64,000 bases of DNA from Citrobacter koseri (GTDB lineage Bacteria; Pseudomonadota; Gammaproteobacteria; Enterobacterales; Enterobacteriaceae), in assembly GCA_900446925.1 (NCBI GenBank), contig UAVY01000002.1, positions 571,404-635,403 of the forward strand, in the 5' to 3' direction. The notes under the pieces were generated by a model. It worked only from the letters and a program-made list of their open reading frames with translations. It was not told the origin of the DNA and ran no database searches. The position numbers and the translations under genes were made by a program. Positions 50,826 to 61,612 of this stretch are shown here, piece by piece; positions within the stretch are counted from its first letter, which is position 1; every line of letters starts with the position of its first letter.

Positions 50826-51012
50826 AATCGCTCACCAGTAAGTTCGCGGCAGCATATGCCGCCTTTTCCCTGACCGACTCTGAAAGGGCATCGTCTGCTG
50901 CCACTTCATTAAGCACTTTCAATACACAACCCAGCGCATCCGGGACATACCCTAAGTCTCCGCTGGCGATTTCCGCATACCGCTTGCGTATTAACTCACA
51001 ATATTTTTCCAC
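50812..51012 (-). CDS. yaeP: UPF0253 family protein YaeP
   Basis: 66-residue conserved protein of unknown function, [23 protein letters not shown] start at 51012 preceded four bases upstream by AGGAGG; the longer reading from 51030 has no Shine-Dalgarno and no family similarity. Upstream gene of the yaeP-rof pair, divergent from yaeQ. Confidence 0.9.
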
Positions 51013-51211
51013 ATGCCCTCCTGTCAGCACTCTGACTTAACCGTGGATGCAAGTCTAAGCCTACGAAGATAAACTCTGTTTAGCAAGGTGACTATAACAT
51101 ACCCATCCAGGCAATATCAGCAGGTTGACGGCGCAGGTATACGACATCCGTTAACAGCCTTTTGACGCAGATTTCGCTACAATGTGTCCCTGATTCGAAA
51201 GGAGTTCTCTC

Positions 51212-51757
51212 ATGGCGCTTAAAGCGACGATTTATAAAGCCGTAGTCAATGTGGCGGATCTTGACCGCAACCAGTTTCTTGACGCGGCATTGACGCTGGC
51301 GCGTCACCCTTCTGAAACGCAGGAGCGCATGATGCTGCGCCTGCTGGCCTGGATTAAATATGCCGATGAGCGCCTACAGTTCACGCGTGGTCTGAGCGCA
51401 GAAGATGAGCCTGAGGCATGGCTGCGTAACGACCATCTGGGGATTGATTTATGGGTTGAGCTGGGGCTGCCGGATGAGCGCCGCATTAAGAAAGCCTGTA
51501 CTCAGGCTGCGGAGGTTGCGCTGTTTGCCTATAATAGTCGTGCCGCGCAAATCTGGTGGCAGCAGAACCAGAGTAAATGCGCGCAGTACGCTAACCTGTC
51601 CGTGTGGTATCTGGATGATGAGCAACTGGCGAAACTGAGTGATTTTGCTGGCCGAACCATGACGTTGCAGGCAACGATTCAGGATGGCGCCATCTGGCTG
51701 TCGGATTCTCAGAATAATCTGGAAATTCATCTGACTGCATGGCAACAGCCTTCATGA
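51212..51757 (+). CDS. yaeQ: YaeQ family protein
   Basis: 181-residue cytoplasmic protein of the YaeQ family, structurally related to PD-(D/E)XK nucleases. The biochemical role is unknown; the E. coli homologue was linked to haemolysin expression as an RfaH suppressor. Landmarks: [20 protein letters not shown] and [15 protein letters not shown] [22 protein letters not shown] near 51178-51183 could be its -10 box. The stop overlaps arfB (ATGA). Confidence 0.9.
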   Translation: MALKATIYKAVVNVADLDRNQFLDAALTLARHPSETQERMMLRLLAWIKYADERLQFTRGLSAEDEPEAWLRNDHLGIDLWVELGLPDERRIKKACTQAAEVALFAYNSRAAQIWWQQNQSKCAQYANLSVWYLDDEQLAKLSDFAGRTMTLQATIQDGAIWLSDSQNNLEIHLTAWQQPS

Positions 51758-52176
51758 TTGTCATCTCCCGAAATGTCTCGATTCCCGACAATGAGCTGGA
51801 AATCACAGCCATTCGTGCGCAGGGAGCGGGTGGACAGCACGTTAATAAGACCTCAACGGCTATCCATTTGCGCTTTGACATTCGGGCCTCTGGCCTGCCA
51901 GAGTATTATAAGGAACGTTTGTTGGCTGCCAGCCATCATCTTATTAGCAGCGATGGCGTCATTATTATCAAGGCGCAGGAGTATCGCAGCCAGGAGCTCA
52001 ATCGGGAGGCGGCTATCGCCCGGCTGGTGGCAGTCATCAAAGAATTAACCGCAGTGCAAAAAAGCCGACGGGCAACCCGCCCTACGCGCGCGTCGAAAGA
52101 ACGCAGGTTGTCATCGAAGGCACAAAAATCCACAGTGAAGGCGCTTCGCGGTAGAGTTCGTCGTCCTCAGGAGTGA
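51754..52176 (+). CDS. arfB: Alternative ribosome-rescue peptidyl-tRNA hydrolase ArfB
   Basis: Frees peptides from ribosomes stalled without a stop codon. The start at 51754 ([20 protein letters not shown]) gives 140 residues; catalytic GGQ lies in [14 protein letters not shown], and the basic C-terminal tail ([21 protein letters not shown]) enters the empty mRNA channel. Translationally coupled to yaeQ. Formerly yaeJ. Confidence 0.95.
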   Translation: MIVISRNVSIPDNELEITAIRAQGAGGQHVNKTSTAIHLRFDIRASGLPEYYKERLLAASHHLISSDGVIIIKAQEYRSQELNREAAIARLVAVIKELTAVQKSRRATRPTRASKERRLSSKAQKSTVKALRGRVRRPQE

Positions 52177-52206
52177 CGAGCGGGGATAACATTTCATAAG
52201 GAATTT

Positions 52207-52911
52207 ATGGTGAAAACAGCGATATTGTCAGTAGCGGCAGCATGTACGCTCTTTGCCTTGATCGGATGTAATAATCGTACTGAAGTGGAGGCGCTACAGC
52301 CGACGCAGACGGCAGAATTAAAACCGATGCAGCAAAGCTGGCGTGGCGTATTGCCTTGCGCAGACTGTGAAGGGATCGAAACCTCTTTGTTCCTGGAAAA
52401 AGATGGAACATGGGTGATGAATGAACGTTATCAGGGCGTTCGTGAAGAACCCTCTTCGTTTGCCTCGTATGGCACCTGGGCGCGTACAGCCGATAAACTG
52501 GTATTGACCGACAGCAAAGGCGAGAAGTCTTACTATCGTGCGAAAGGCGACGCTCTGGAAATGCTTGATCGTGAAGGTAATCCGATTGAGTCGCAGTTTA
52601 ATTACACGCTTGAGTCGGTGTCTGCCAGTTTGCCCGTAACGCCAATGCCGGTGCGCGGCATGTATTTCTATATGGCGGATGCGGCGACCTTTACCGATTG
52701 CGCTACCGGGAAACGCATGCCGGTGGCGAACAATGCTCAGTTGGAACGTGATTATCTGGCGGCACGAGGCGCTGCGGAAAAACCGGTATTATTAACGGTG
52801 GAAGGTCACTTTACGCAGGAAGCCAACCCGGATACGGGCGCGCAGGTAAAAACGCTGGTGGCCGATAAAGAGATTAAATTCGTTCCTGGACAGGATTGTT
52901 CCAGCAAGTAA
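52207..52911 (+). CDS. nlpE: Copper-homeostasis/adhesion lipoprotein NlpE (CutF)
   Basis: Outer-membrane lipoprotein that activates Cpx signalling on surface contact or when its maturation fails. 234 residues. Lipobox LFALIGCNN with the lipid Cys at about residue 21, CxxC motif CADC near 55, and C-terminal domain with two more Cys (TDCATGKR, GQDCSSK). Starts at 52207 after TAAGGA. Followed by a strong bidirectional terminator. Confidence 0.94.
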   Translation: MVKTAILSVAAACTLFALIGCNNRTEVEALQPTQTAELKPMQQSWRGVLPCADCEGIETSLFLEKDGTWVMNERYQGVREEPSSFASYGTWARTADKLVLTDSKGEKSYYRAKGDALEMLDREGNPIESQFNYTLESVSASLPVTPMPVRGMYFYMADAATFTDCATGKRMPVANNAQLERDYLAARGAAEKPVLLTVEGHFTQEANPDTGAQVKTLVADKEIKFVPGQDCSSK

Positions 52912-52938
52912 TTGCGGTATCGACCTCGTCTGGACATT

Positions 52939-52966
52939 AAAAAACCCCGCTAATGCGGGGTTTTTT
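52939..52966. terminator. Bidirectional terminator between nlpE and proS
   Basis: AAAAAACCCCGC TAAT GCGGGGTTTTTT: a perfect 12-bp inverted repeat with a T tract on both strands, serving the two convergent genes. Confidence 0.93.
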
Positions 52967-52970
52967 GTGT

Positions 52971-54689
52971 TTAGCCTTTGATGGCTTTCACCAGGAAATC
53001 GACGATCTCGCCAGTTTTAATCAACTGCTTCTCGCCGTTACGACGGTATTTGTATTCAATATCGTCGTTGTCCAGGTTACGGTCGCCCAGCACGATAGTG
53101 TGCGGGATGCCGATCAGTTCCATATCCGCGAACATGACGCCCGGACGCTCTTTACGGTCATCCATCAGCACTTCGATGCCTTGTGCGCGCAGTTCGCCGT
53201 ACAGTTTTTCCGCCAGTTCCTGCACCCGGAAGGACTTGTGCATATTCATCGGCAGAATGGCAACCTGGAATGGCGCGATGGCGTCAGGCCATACAATACC
53301 GCGTTCGTCGTAGTTCTGCTCAATCGCCGCCGCCACCACGCGCGTTACCCCGATACCGTAGCAACCCATCGTCAGGATCTGGTTACGACCATCTTCACCC
53401 TGTACGGAGGCTTTCAGCGCTTCGGAATACTTGGTGCCCAGCTGGAAGATATGACCCACTTCGATGCCGCGCTTAATCAGCAGCGTGCCCTGGCCGTCCG
53501 GGCTTGGATCGCCTGCCACGACGTTACGGATATCGGCGACTTCTGGCGTCGCGACATCGCGATCCCAGTTGATGCCGAAGTAGTGCTTACCGTCGATGTT
53601 GGCGCCTGCCGCGAAATCGCTCATTACTGCAACGGTACGGTCTATCACCACCGGAACCGGCATATTTACCGGGCCGAGAGAACCCGGGCCGGCTTTCACC
53701 AGCGCACGAATCTCTTCTTCTGTGGCGAAGGTCAGCGGGCTGGCAACCTGCGGCAGTTTTTCCGCTTTCACTTCGTTCAGTTCGTGATCGCCACGTACCA
53801 GCAGAGCAACCAGCGGGTAGCTGCTTCCTTCAACCGCTTTCACCAGCAGCGTTTTGACGGTTTTCTCAATCGGCAGATTGAACTGCTCAACCAGCTCCGC
53901 GATGGTTTTCGCGTTTGGCGTATCAACCAGCGTCATCTCCTGGCTGGCAGCCGCGCGCGGCGCTTTCGGCGCAACGGCTTCGGCGAACTCAATGTTAGCC
54001 GCGTAGTCAGAAGAATCAGAGAAGATCACATCATCTTCACCGCTTTGCGCCAGTACCTGGAACTCGTGGGATGCGTTACCGCCGATAGACCCCGTGTCTG
54101 CCTGTACCGCGCGGAAATCCAGGCCCATACGGCTGAAGATTTTGCTGTAAGCGGCATACATCGCGTCGTAAGTTTCCTGTAGTGATTCCTGAGAGGTATG
54201 GAAAGAGTAGGCGTCTTTCATCAGGAACTCGCGGGAACGCATTACGCCGAAACGCGGACGTACTTCGTCACGGAATTTGGTCTGGATCTGGAAGAAGTTC
54301 AGCGGCAGCTGTTTGTAAGAGCTGAGTTCGTTACGAATCAGGTCGGTGATAACTTCTTCGTGAGTCGGGCCGAGTACGAACGGACGCTCGCCACGGTCAA
54401 CAAAACGCAGCAGTTCCGGGCCGTACTGTTCCCAACGACCACTCTCTTGCCACAGGTCAGCAGGCTGAACCACTGGCATTGACACCTCGATGGCACCGGC
54501 GTTATTCATCTCTTCACGCACGATGTTTTCGACTTTTTTCAGGACGCGCAGGCCAGTCGGCAGCCAGGTATATAACCCGGAGGCGAGCTTGCGGATCATC
54601 CCGGCGCGCAGCATCAGCTGATGGCTGATAACCTCGGCGTCGGCAGGTGTCTCCTTCAGAGTGGAGAGCAGATATTGGCTAGTACGCAT
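52971..54689 (-). CDS. proS: Prolyl-tRNA synthetase
   Basis: Class II synthetase charging tRNA-Pro. 572 residues from 54689 ([19 protein letters not shown]). Class II motif 2 ([20 protein letters not shown]) and motif 3 ([10 protein letters not shown]) surround the inserted INS editing domain (near residues 230-400). This is the bacterial ProS type with cis editing of Ala-tRNA-Pro. The 18 extra codons upstream in the open frame lack similarity. The frame is intact. Confidence 0.96.
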   Translation of the reverse strand: MRTSQYLLSTLKETPADAEVISHQLMLRAGMIRKLASGLYTWLPTGLRVLKKVENIVREEMNNAGAIEVSMPVVQPADLWQESGRWEQYGPELLRFVDRGERPFVLGPTHEEVITDLIRNELSSYKQLPLNFFQIQTKFRDEVRPRFGVMRSREFLMKDAYSFHTSQESLQETYDAMYAAYSKIFSRMGLDFRAVQADTGSIGGNASHEFQVLAQSGEDDVIFSDSSDYAANIEFAEAVAPKAPRAAASQEMTLVDTPNAKTIAELVEQFNLPIEKTVKTLLVKAVEGSSYPLVALLVRGDHELNEVKAEKLPQVASPLTFATEEEIRALVKAGPGSLGPVNMPVPVVIDRTVAVMSDFAAGANIDGKHYFGINWDRDVATPEVADIRNVVAGDPSPDGQGTLLIKRGIEVGHIFQLGTKYSEALKASVQGEDGRNQILTMGCYGIGVTRVVAAAIEQNYDERGIVWPDAIAPFQVAILPMNMHKSFRVQELAEKLYGELRAQGIEVLMDDRKERPGVMFADMELIGIPHTIVLGDRNLDNDDIEYKYRRNGEKQLIKTGEIVDFLVKAIKG

Positions 54690-54799
54690 GTTGTTACGGT
54701 TCCAGTTGGACGATCGAACAGGCTCAACGCGAGCCTGACACAAAAAAAGTGATTTAGTTTACCAGCGAGAAAGGGATGTCAAAAGAGAAGGGCGTGAAA

Positions 54800-55507
54800 T
54801 TAGCGGGGTTCCAGCGCAAAGACTTCAAAACCCTCTTCGGTGACGCGCCAGCGCACGTTGAAATCGTGCAGCCAGACGGCGTACGTTTTACCTGTCTCTT
54901 CACCTTTACGATAGGCGGGACGCGGATCTTGCGCCAGCACTTCGCCGATAAATGTTTTCAGTTGCGGGTAACGTTGTTCAAGCCGTGAAAGCTGTTGGTC
55001 AATGTCGGCCGTGAAGCTGACGTGCATCTCTGCCACAGGCGCCTGTTGCGCGTAGCTGGCCGTTGCGTCCGGTAATGACTCGGCAAACGGCAGGTAGGGT
55101 TTGATATCAATAACCGGCGTGCCATCAACCAGATCCAGACTGCCCAGCTTCAGGATGACTTTCTCTTTCTGACAGACAATCTCTTTCAATTCAACCAGCG
55201 ACATGCCGACAGGGTTAGGGCGAAAGGTGGAGCGGGTCGCGAAGACGCCCATCCGGGCATTGCCGCCGAGACGGGGAGGGCGAACCGTCGGGCGCCATCC
55301 GCCCGCCATCGTCTGATGAAAGACGAAGATCACCCACAAATGGCTGAACGCTTCCAGACCGCGAACGGCATCGGCCTGATTATAGGGCGCAACAAGATGC
55401 AGTTCGCCGTCGGCGCTTTTTACCAGACCAGGCTGGCGCGGGACGGCGAACTTTTCTTTATAGGGGGAGCGAATAACGCCTATTTGCTCGAACTGAAAAC
55501 TGCTCAT
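54800..55507 (-). CDS. trmO: tRNA (adenine(37)-N6)-methyltransferase TrmO
   Basis: SAM-dependent enzyme that methylates t6A37 of tRNA-Thr to m6t6A. 235 residues, MSSFQFEQIGVIRSPYKEKFAVPRQ, with the family motif GVFATRSTFRPNPVGMS. Also called tsaA or yaeB. Overlaps the rcsF stop by four bases, so rcsF-trmO is a unit. Confidence 0.93.
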   Translation of the reverse strand: MSSFQFEQIGVIRSPYKEKFAVPRQPGLVKSADGELHLVAPYNQADAVRGLEAFSHLWVIFVFHQTMAGGWRPTVRPPRLGGNARMGVFATRSTFRPNPVGMSLVELKEIVCQKEKVILKLGSLDLVDGTPVIDIKPYLPFAESLPDATASYAQQAPVAEMHVSFTADIDQQLSRLEQRYPQLKTFIGEVLAQDPRPAYRKGEETGKTYAVWLHDFNVRWRVTEEGFEVFALEPR

Positions 55508-55908
55508 TTAGCCGAGATGTTAAGGGCGGAACCGATGCAAACAGCCTGACGGTAGCAGCCTGGCGTTCCACTGGTGACTTCGCAGCTGTGCAGCAGTACA
55601 GCATTCGCCTTCATTTTAGAGGCGTTAATCTGCATGCGTTTACGTGCCGTCGGGATGCTCGGCGGGGAATCCTGATTAGATGCCTGGCAGGAGTCACCGC
55701 TGACTTCGCCAAGATCGCGGAACGGTTTACCCACTAACTCTTCGGCGTTGGTGTAAATTCGGACCGGTGCGGCACGCGGCGCTTTCGGTTTTTCCGACTC
55801 CGCTTTTGGCGGGGTTGCGGTGCTTTGAACGGGTTCAACAGGGGATCTGCTTAGCATGGAACAACCGCCCAGCATGAGTGCCAATAAACAGATCGGTAAA
55901 GCACGCAT
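55504..55908 (-). CDS. rcsF: Outer-membrane lipoprotein RcsF
   Basis: Senses outer-membrane and peptidoglycan stress and starts Rcs phosphorelay signalling through IgaA. 134 residues; lipobox LMLGGCSML with lipid Cys near residue 16, proline-rich linker (PVEPVQSTATPPKAESEKPKAP), and a disulfide-stabilised C-terminal domain with four Cys. Confidence 0.95.
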   Translation of the reverse strand: MRALPICLLALMLGGCSMLSRSPVEPVQSTATPPKAESEKPKAPRAAPVRIYTNAEELVGKPFRDLGEVSGDSCQASNQDSPPSIPTARKRMQINASKMKANAVLLHSCEVTSGTPGCYRQAVCIGSALNISAK

Positions 55909-55971
55909 AATATTTCCTCAATGAATGATCTAATCGTCAGATATTGAATCAGGAGCTTGCATAAATGACAA

Positions 55972-55989
55972 GACGGGCAAGCGCCCGTC
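55972..55989 (-). terminator. Hairpin after metQ
   Basis: GACGGGC/GCCCGTC perfect 7-bp stem with a four-base loop about 40 bases past the metQ stop. No clear T run, so the terminator call is tentative. Confidence 0.5.
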
Positions 55990-56026
55990 CTGAATGATAT
56001 TACAGATTGTGGAAACCGCCTAAAAA

Positions 56027-56842
56027 TTACCAGCCTTTAACAGCACCGCCGTTGAAGACTTTATTCGCGGCTTCGTAGACTTCGTCAGACTGATAAGCCT
56101 GAACGAATTTCTTCACGTTCTCTGCGTCTTTATTGTCTTCACGCGTTACGATCAGGTTAACGTACGGGGAATCTTTATCTTCCACGAAGATACCGTCTTT
56201 TGCCGGCGTCAGGTCAATCTGGCTGGCGTAAGTGGTATTAATCACGGCCAGGGCAATTTGCGCATCGTCCAGAGAGCGCGGCAGTTGCGGTGCTTCCAGC
56301 TCAACAATTTTCAGGTTCTTCGGGTTTTCGGTCACGTCCAGAACGGTCGGCAGCAGGCCAACGCCATCTTTCAGTTTGATTAATCCTACTTTCTGCAACA
56401 GCAGCAGTGAACGACCAAGGTTAGTCGGATCGTTTGGTACGGCTACCTGAGAACCATCCTGTAGCTCATCAAGTGATTTGATTTTTTTGGAATAACCGGC
56501 AATCGGATAAACAAAGGTATTGCCAACGGCAACCAGCTTATAACCGCGATCTTTGATCTGCTGATCCAGGTACGGCTTGTGCTGGAAAGCGTTCGCGTCG
56601 ATATCGCCTTTGCTTAACGCTTCGTTCGGTAATACGTAGTCGTTGAACGTCACCAGCTCAACATCCAGACCGTATTTTTCTTTCGCTACTTTTTGCGCGA
56701 CTTCCGCAACCTGCTGTTCAGCGCCGACAATCACGCCCACTTTGATGTGGTTCGGATCTTTTTCATCCTGGCCGCAACCCACAAGTGCCAGAGAACCAAT
56801 CAGGGCTCCCACTGCCGCAAAGGTTTTAAATTTGAACGCCAT
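56027..56842 (-). CDS. metQ: D-/L-methionine-binding lipoprotein MetQ
   Basis: Binds methionine for the MetNI transporter. 271 residues with lipobox SLALVGCGQ (Cys about 23) and the NLPA-family periplasmic binding fold (KVGVIVGAEQQVAEVAQ, VPNDPTNLGRSLLLLQ). Last gene of metNIQ. Confidence 0.96.
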   Translation of the reverse strand: MAFKFKTFAAVGALIGSLALVGCGQDEKDPNHIKVGVIVGAEQQVAEVAQKVAKEKYGLDVELVTFNDYVLPNEALSKGDIDANAFQHKPYLDQQIKDRGYKLVAVGNTFVYPIAGYSKKIKSLDELQDGSQVAVPNDPTNLGRSLLLLQKVGLIKLKDGVGLLPTVLDVTENPKNLKIVELEAPQLPRSLDDAQIALAVINTTYASQIDLTPAKDGIFVEDKDSPYVNLIVTREDNKDAENVKKFVQAYQSDEVYEAANKVFNGGAVKGW

Positions 56843-56881
56843 GCTTATTTCCTTAATGAGTCATTTGTGTTGTGTTTAATG

Positions 56882-57535
56882 TTACTTGTGCGTCACTGCC
56901 CGAACGATGCGATCGCCGGATAACTGAATTAAATAAACCAGAACGACCAGTAATACCAGCACCGTATTCATCACGGTAGCATTGTAGCCAATGTAACCAT
57001 ACTGATAGCCAATCTGACCGAGTCCGCCAGCGCCAACGGCGCCGCCCATAGCAGAGTAGCCCACCAGAGTGATCAGGGTAATGGTTGCGGCATTGACCAG
57101 ACCCGGTAATGCTTCCGGCAGTAGCACCTTACGCACGATTTGCAGCGGCGTGGCCCCCATCGCACGGGAGGCTTCGATCAATCCGGTTGGGATTTCCAGC
57201 AATGCGTTTTCCACCATGCGGGCGATGAACGGCGCAGCGCCGACGGTTAACGGCACAATCGCCGCCTGCAAACCGATGGAGGTGCCGACAATCACACGGG
57301 TAAACGGAATCATCCATACCAGTAAGATAATGAACGGGATAGAACGGAAGATATTGACGACCGCAGAGAGTGTGCGGTAGAGCTTCGCGTTTTCAATAAT
57401 TTGCCCTGGACGCGTAACGTACAGCAGTACGCCAACCGGCAGACCAATAACAAAACCAAAAAAGCCGGATACAAAAGTCATCGCCAGCGTTTCCCAGACG
57501 CCGCGCGCCAGTAACCACATCATCGCCTCAGACAT
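56882..57535 (-). CDS. metI: Methionine ABC transporter permease MetI
   Basis: 217 residues and five predicted membrane segments. The EAA loop is seen as [28 protein letters not shown] (split here as [14 protein letters not shown]). Its start overlaps the metN stop by eight bases. Confidence 0.96.
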   Translation of the reverse strand: MSEAMMWLLARGVWETLAMTFVSGFFGFVIGLPVGVLLYVTRPGQIIENAKLYRTLSAVVNIFRSIPFIILLVWMIPFTRVIVGTSIGLQAAIVPLTVGAAPFIARMVENALLEIPTGLIEASRAMGATPLQIVRKVLLPEALPGLVNAATITLITLVGYSAMGGAVGAGGLGQIGYQYGYIGYNATVMNTVLVLLVVLVYLIQLSGDRIVRAVTHK

Positions 57536-58559
57536 AACCCAGTACCTCTACTTTCACATGGTGTTCCTGCAACCAGGCAATTGCGGCTTGCGTCTCTTCT
57601 TGCGTGCCGTGCATTTCCGTCAGCATAATGCCGAACTTCACGCCGCCTGCGTAATCCATCTGCGCGCTAATAATGTTGTTGTTCACATTGAAGCGGCGGG
57701 CCGTCTCAGACAGCAGCGGGGCGTCTACGGATTGTCCGGTAAATTCCATACGCAGCATGGGGACGCTGTCCGCATACGGCTCCGCTTTTAAACGTTCCAG
57801 ATAATCTTCCGGGATATCCAGATGCAACGTGGACTGGATAAACTTCTGCGCCAGCGGCGTTTTTGGATGGGAGAACACTTCGCTGACCGTATCCTGCTCA
57901 ATCAGTTCTCCGTTACTGATAACTGCGACACAATCGCAAATGCGCTTAACCACATCCATCTCATGAGTAATAAGAAGAATGGTCAGGCCAAGGCGACGGT
58001 TAATATCTTTCAACAGTTCCAGAATCGAACGGGTCGTTGCCGGATCGAGGGCGCTGGTGGCCTCGTCGCACAGCAGGACTTTGGGATTGCTGGCTAATGC
58101 GCGAGCAATCGCTACACGCTGTTTCTGACCGCCGGAAAGGTTGGCCGGGTAGCTGTCGTGCTTATCGCCGAGCCCTACCAGATCCAACAGCTCTGTGACG
58201 CGGCGTTTAATCTCGTCTTTCGGCGTATTGTCCAGTTCCAGCGGCAACGCCACGTTGCCAAAAACGGTACGTGAAGATAACAGGTTAAAATGCTGGAAAA
58301 TCATGCCAATCTGGCGACGGGCTTTCGTCAACTCAGATTCAGAAAGGGTGGTCAGCTCCTGGCCGCCAACCAATACGCTCCCTTCCGTGGGACGTTCCAG
58401 CAGATTCACACAGCGAATGAGTGTGCTTTTACCGGCGCCGGAGGCGCCAATAACGCCATAAATTTGTCCGGCAGGGACATGCAGGCTGACGTTGTTCAGC
58501 GCCTGAATGGTGCGAGTCCCCTGTTGGAACACTTTGGTGATATTCGAAAGTTTAATCAT
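57528..58559 (-). CDS. metN: Methionine ABC transporter ATP-binding protein MetN
   Basis: ATPase of the methionine importer. 343 residues: Walker [10 protein letters not shown], signature LSGGQKQRV, Walker [13 protein letters not shown], switch His in [13 protein letters not shown], then a C-terminal ACT-like NIL domain that in E. coli binds methionine and blocks transport. First gene of metNIQ; MetJ boxes lie about 90 bp upstream. Confidence 0.97.
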   Translation of the reverse strand: MIKLSNITKVFQQGTRTIQALNNVSLHVPAGQIYGVIGASGAGKSTLIRCVNLLERPTEGSVLVGGQELTTLSESELTKARRQIGMIFQHFNLLSSRTVFGNVALPLELDNTPKDEIKRRVTELLDLVGLGDKHDSYPANLSGGQKQRVAIARALASNPKVLLCDEATSALDPATTRSILELLKDINRRLGLTILLITHEMDVVKRICDCVAVISNGELIEQDTVSEVFSHPKTPLAQKFIQSTLHLDIPEDYLERLKAEPYADSVPMLRMEFTGQSVDAPLLSETARRFNVNNNIISAQMDYAGGVKFGIMLTEMHGTQEETQAAIAWLQEHHVKVEVLGYV

Positions 58560-58634
58560 TGATTATTTATTATCGTAATTAAGTTAGCCGTGGCATTTTC
58601 TTCTGCCTGATACGGTCGAAGCCGTCAACAAAAT

Positions 58635-58666
58635 GGATGTTAAGGCATCCAGACGTCTAAATCAAT
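58635..58666. promoter_or_regulatory. MetJ (met-box) operator for metNIQ
   Basis: An exact met-box consensus AGACGTCT at 58651-58658, with a preceding 8-mer AGGCATCC (5 of 8 matches) and GGATGTTA (4 of 8), in register. This fits tandem MetJ binding and repression by S-adenosylmethionine. It lies between metN and the divergent gmhB. Confidence 0.8.
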
Positions 58667-58748
58667 CAGGCTTTCGATGATGAGCACTTTCTTGCTCGCT
58701 GAAACATGCGATACTAACGGCACATGCCTTATTCAGGAGCTATAAAAG

Positions 58749-59315
58749 GTGGCAAAGTCCGTACCCGCAATTTTCCTCGACCGTGATGGCACTATTAATG
58801 TGGATCATGGTTACGTACATGAAATCGATGAGTTCGAGTTTATTGAAGGCGTCATTGACGCGATGCGTGAACTGAAAAAGATGGGCTTTGCGCTTGTCGT
58901 TGTTACCAACCAGTCTGGTATTGCGCGCGGTAAATTTACGGAAGCGCAGTTCGAAACGCTGACCGAATGGATGGACTGGTCGCTGGCGGACCGCGATGTC
59001 GATCTGGATGGCATCTATTATTGTCCGCATCATCCGCAGGGCAGCGTAGAAGAGTTCCGTCAGGCGTGTGATTGTCGTAAACCGCATCCGGGGATGCTTA
59101 TCTCTGCGCGTGATTTTCTGCACATTGATATGGCCGCGTCTTATATGGTGGGTGACAAAATAGAAGATATGCAGGCGGCGGCAGCGGCAAATGTTGGTAC
59201 GAAAGTATTGGTACGCACCGGCAAGCCCGTTACGCCTGAAGCAGAAAATGCGGCAGATTGGGTGTTAAATAGCCTTGCTGACCTGCCATCGGCGATAAGA
59301 AAGCAGCAAAAATAA
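58749..59315 (+). CDS. gmhB: D-glycero-beta-D-manno-heptose-1,7-bisphosphate 7-phosphatase
   Basis: HAD-family phosphatase making heptose-1-phosphate for the LPS inner core. GTG start at 58749 ([21 protein letters not shown]). Nucleophile motif [16 protein letters not shown], zinc site in CPHHPQG with CDCRKPHPG, and motif 4 MVGDKIEDM. 188 residues. Divergent from metN and immediately upstream of rrnH. Confidence 0.95.
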   Translation: MAKSVPAIFLDRDGTINVDHGYVHEIDEFEFIEGVIDAMRELKKMGFALVVVTNQSGIARGKFTEAQFETLTEWMDWSLADRDVDLDGIYYCPHHPQGSVEEFRQACDCRKPHPGMLISARDFLHIDMAASYMVGDKIEDMQAAAAANVGTKVLVRTGKPVTPEAENAADWVLNSLADLPSAIRKQQK

Positions 59316-59364
59316 GCGTTATGATTAAAAGATGAGCGGTTGAGATAAAAATGCATTTTTCCGC

Positions 59365-59392
59365 TTGTCTTCCTGAGACGACCCCCTATAAT
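59365..59392 (+). promoter_or_regulatory. rrnH P1 promoter
   Basis: TTGTCT (59365-59370) and TATAAT (59387-59392) with the 16-bp spacing typical of rrn P1, GC-rich discriminator ATGCGCC, and an AT-rich UP-like stretch upstream. Confidence 0.88.
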
Positions 59393-59473
59393 GCGCCTCC
59401 ATCGACACGGCGGATGTGAATCACTTCACACAAACAGCCGGTTGATTAAAGAGAAAAATCCTGAAATTCAGGG

Positions 59474-59501
59474 TTGACTCTGAAAGAGGAAAGCGTAATA
59501 T
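59474..59501 (+). promoter_or_regulatory. rrnH P2 promoter
   Basis: TTGACT (59474-59479) and TAATAT (59496-59501), 16-bp spacer, about 110 bp downstream of P1, as in other enteric rrn operons. Confidence 0.85.
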
Positions 59502-59539
59502 ACGCCACCTCGCGACAGAGCGCTAAAGCGCGTCGCAAC

Positions 59540-59551
59540 TGCTCTTTAACA
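59540..59551 (+). promoter_or_regulatory. boxA antitermination site in the rrn leader
   Basis: TGCTCTTTAACA, the consensus rrn boxA bound by NusB/S10. A second copy, TGCTCTTTAAAA, lies in the spacer at 61499-61510 before 23S. Confidence 0.88.
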
Positions 59552-59556
59552 ATTTA

Positions 59557-59577
59557 TCAGACAATCTGTGTGGGCAC
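59557..59577 (+). other. 5' half of the 16S RNase III processing stem
   Basis: The 21 bases here are perfectly complementary to 61246-61266 downstream of 16S. Paired they form the long stem that RNase III cuts to release pre-16S. Confidence 0.85.
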
Positions 59578-59681
59578 TCAAAGTGACATGGATTCTTAAT
59601 GTCTTCGGACAATAAATGAATACCAAGTCTCTGAGTGAACACGTAATTCATTACGAAGTTTAATTCACGAGCATCAAACTT

Positions 59682-61223
<1,542 letters not shown>

Positions 61224-61245
61224 CCTTAAAGAACCTGCCTTTGCA

Positions 61246-61266
61246 GTGCCCACACAGATTGTCTGA
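61246..61266 (+). other. 3' half of the 16S RNase III processing stem
   Basis: Perfect 21-base reverse complement of 59557-59577. Confidence 0.85.
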
Positions 61267-61308
61267 TGAAAAGAAAGAAGCAAGGCGTCTTGCGATTGAG
61301 ACTTCAGT

Positions 61309-61384
61309 GTCCCCTTCGTCTAGAGGCCCAGGACACCGCCCTTTCACGGCGGTAACAGGGGTTCGAATCCCCTAGGGGACGCCA
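61309..61384 (+). tRNA. tRNA-Glu (anticodon UUC)
   Basis: 76 nt including encoded CCA. Acceptor GTCCCCT/AGGGGAC, anticodon stem CCGCC/GGCGG with loop CTTTCAC (anticodon at 61343-61345), T-arm GGTTCGAATCC, discriminator G. Located in the 16S-23S spacer. E. coli rrnH instead holds tRNA-Ile and tRNA-Ala. Confidence 0.97.
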
Positions 61385-61423
61385 GCGTTCAACTGATGAG
61401 GTCAGACCTCCCAGGGGACGCCA
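61385..61423 (+). repeat. 39-bp partial duplication of the tRNA-Glu 3' end
   Basis: AGGGGACGCCA ends the tRNA at 61374-61384 and recurs at 61413-61423, preceded by CCC as in the T-arm. After the second copy the sequence resumes (CTTGCTGGTTTGTG) exactly as E. coli spacers continue after the tRNA. So 39 bp are inserted relative to that arrangement. Confidence 0.75.
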
Positions 61424-61612
61424 CTTGCTGGTTTGTGTGAGTGAAAGTCGCCGGCCTTAATATCTCAAAACTCATCTTCGGGTGATGTTTGAGATATTTG
61501 CTCTTTAAAAATCTGGATCAAGCTGAAAATTGAAACGACACACGTAAAGTGTGTATGAGTCTCTCAAATTTTCGCAACGCGAAGTGTTTCACGAAACATC
61601 TTCGGGTTGTGA

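Noticed and set aside
52953..54182. 409-codon open frame on the plus strand opposite proS
   Set aside because: Antisense shadow of proS; the composition is His/Arg/Gln-rich with no family resemblance.
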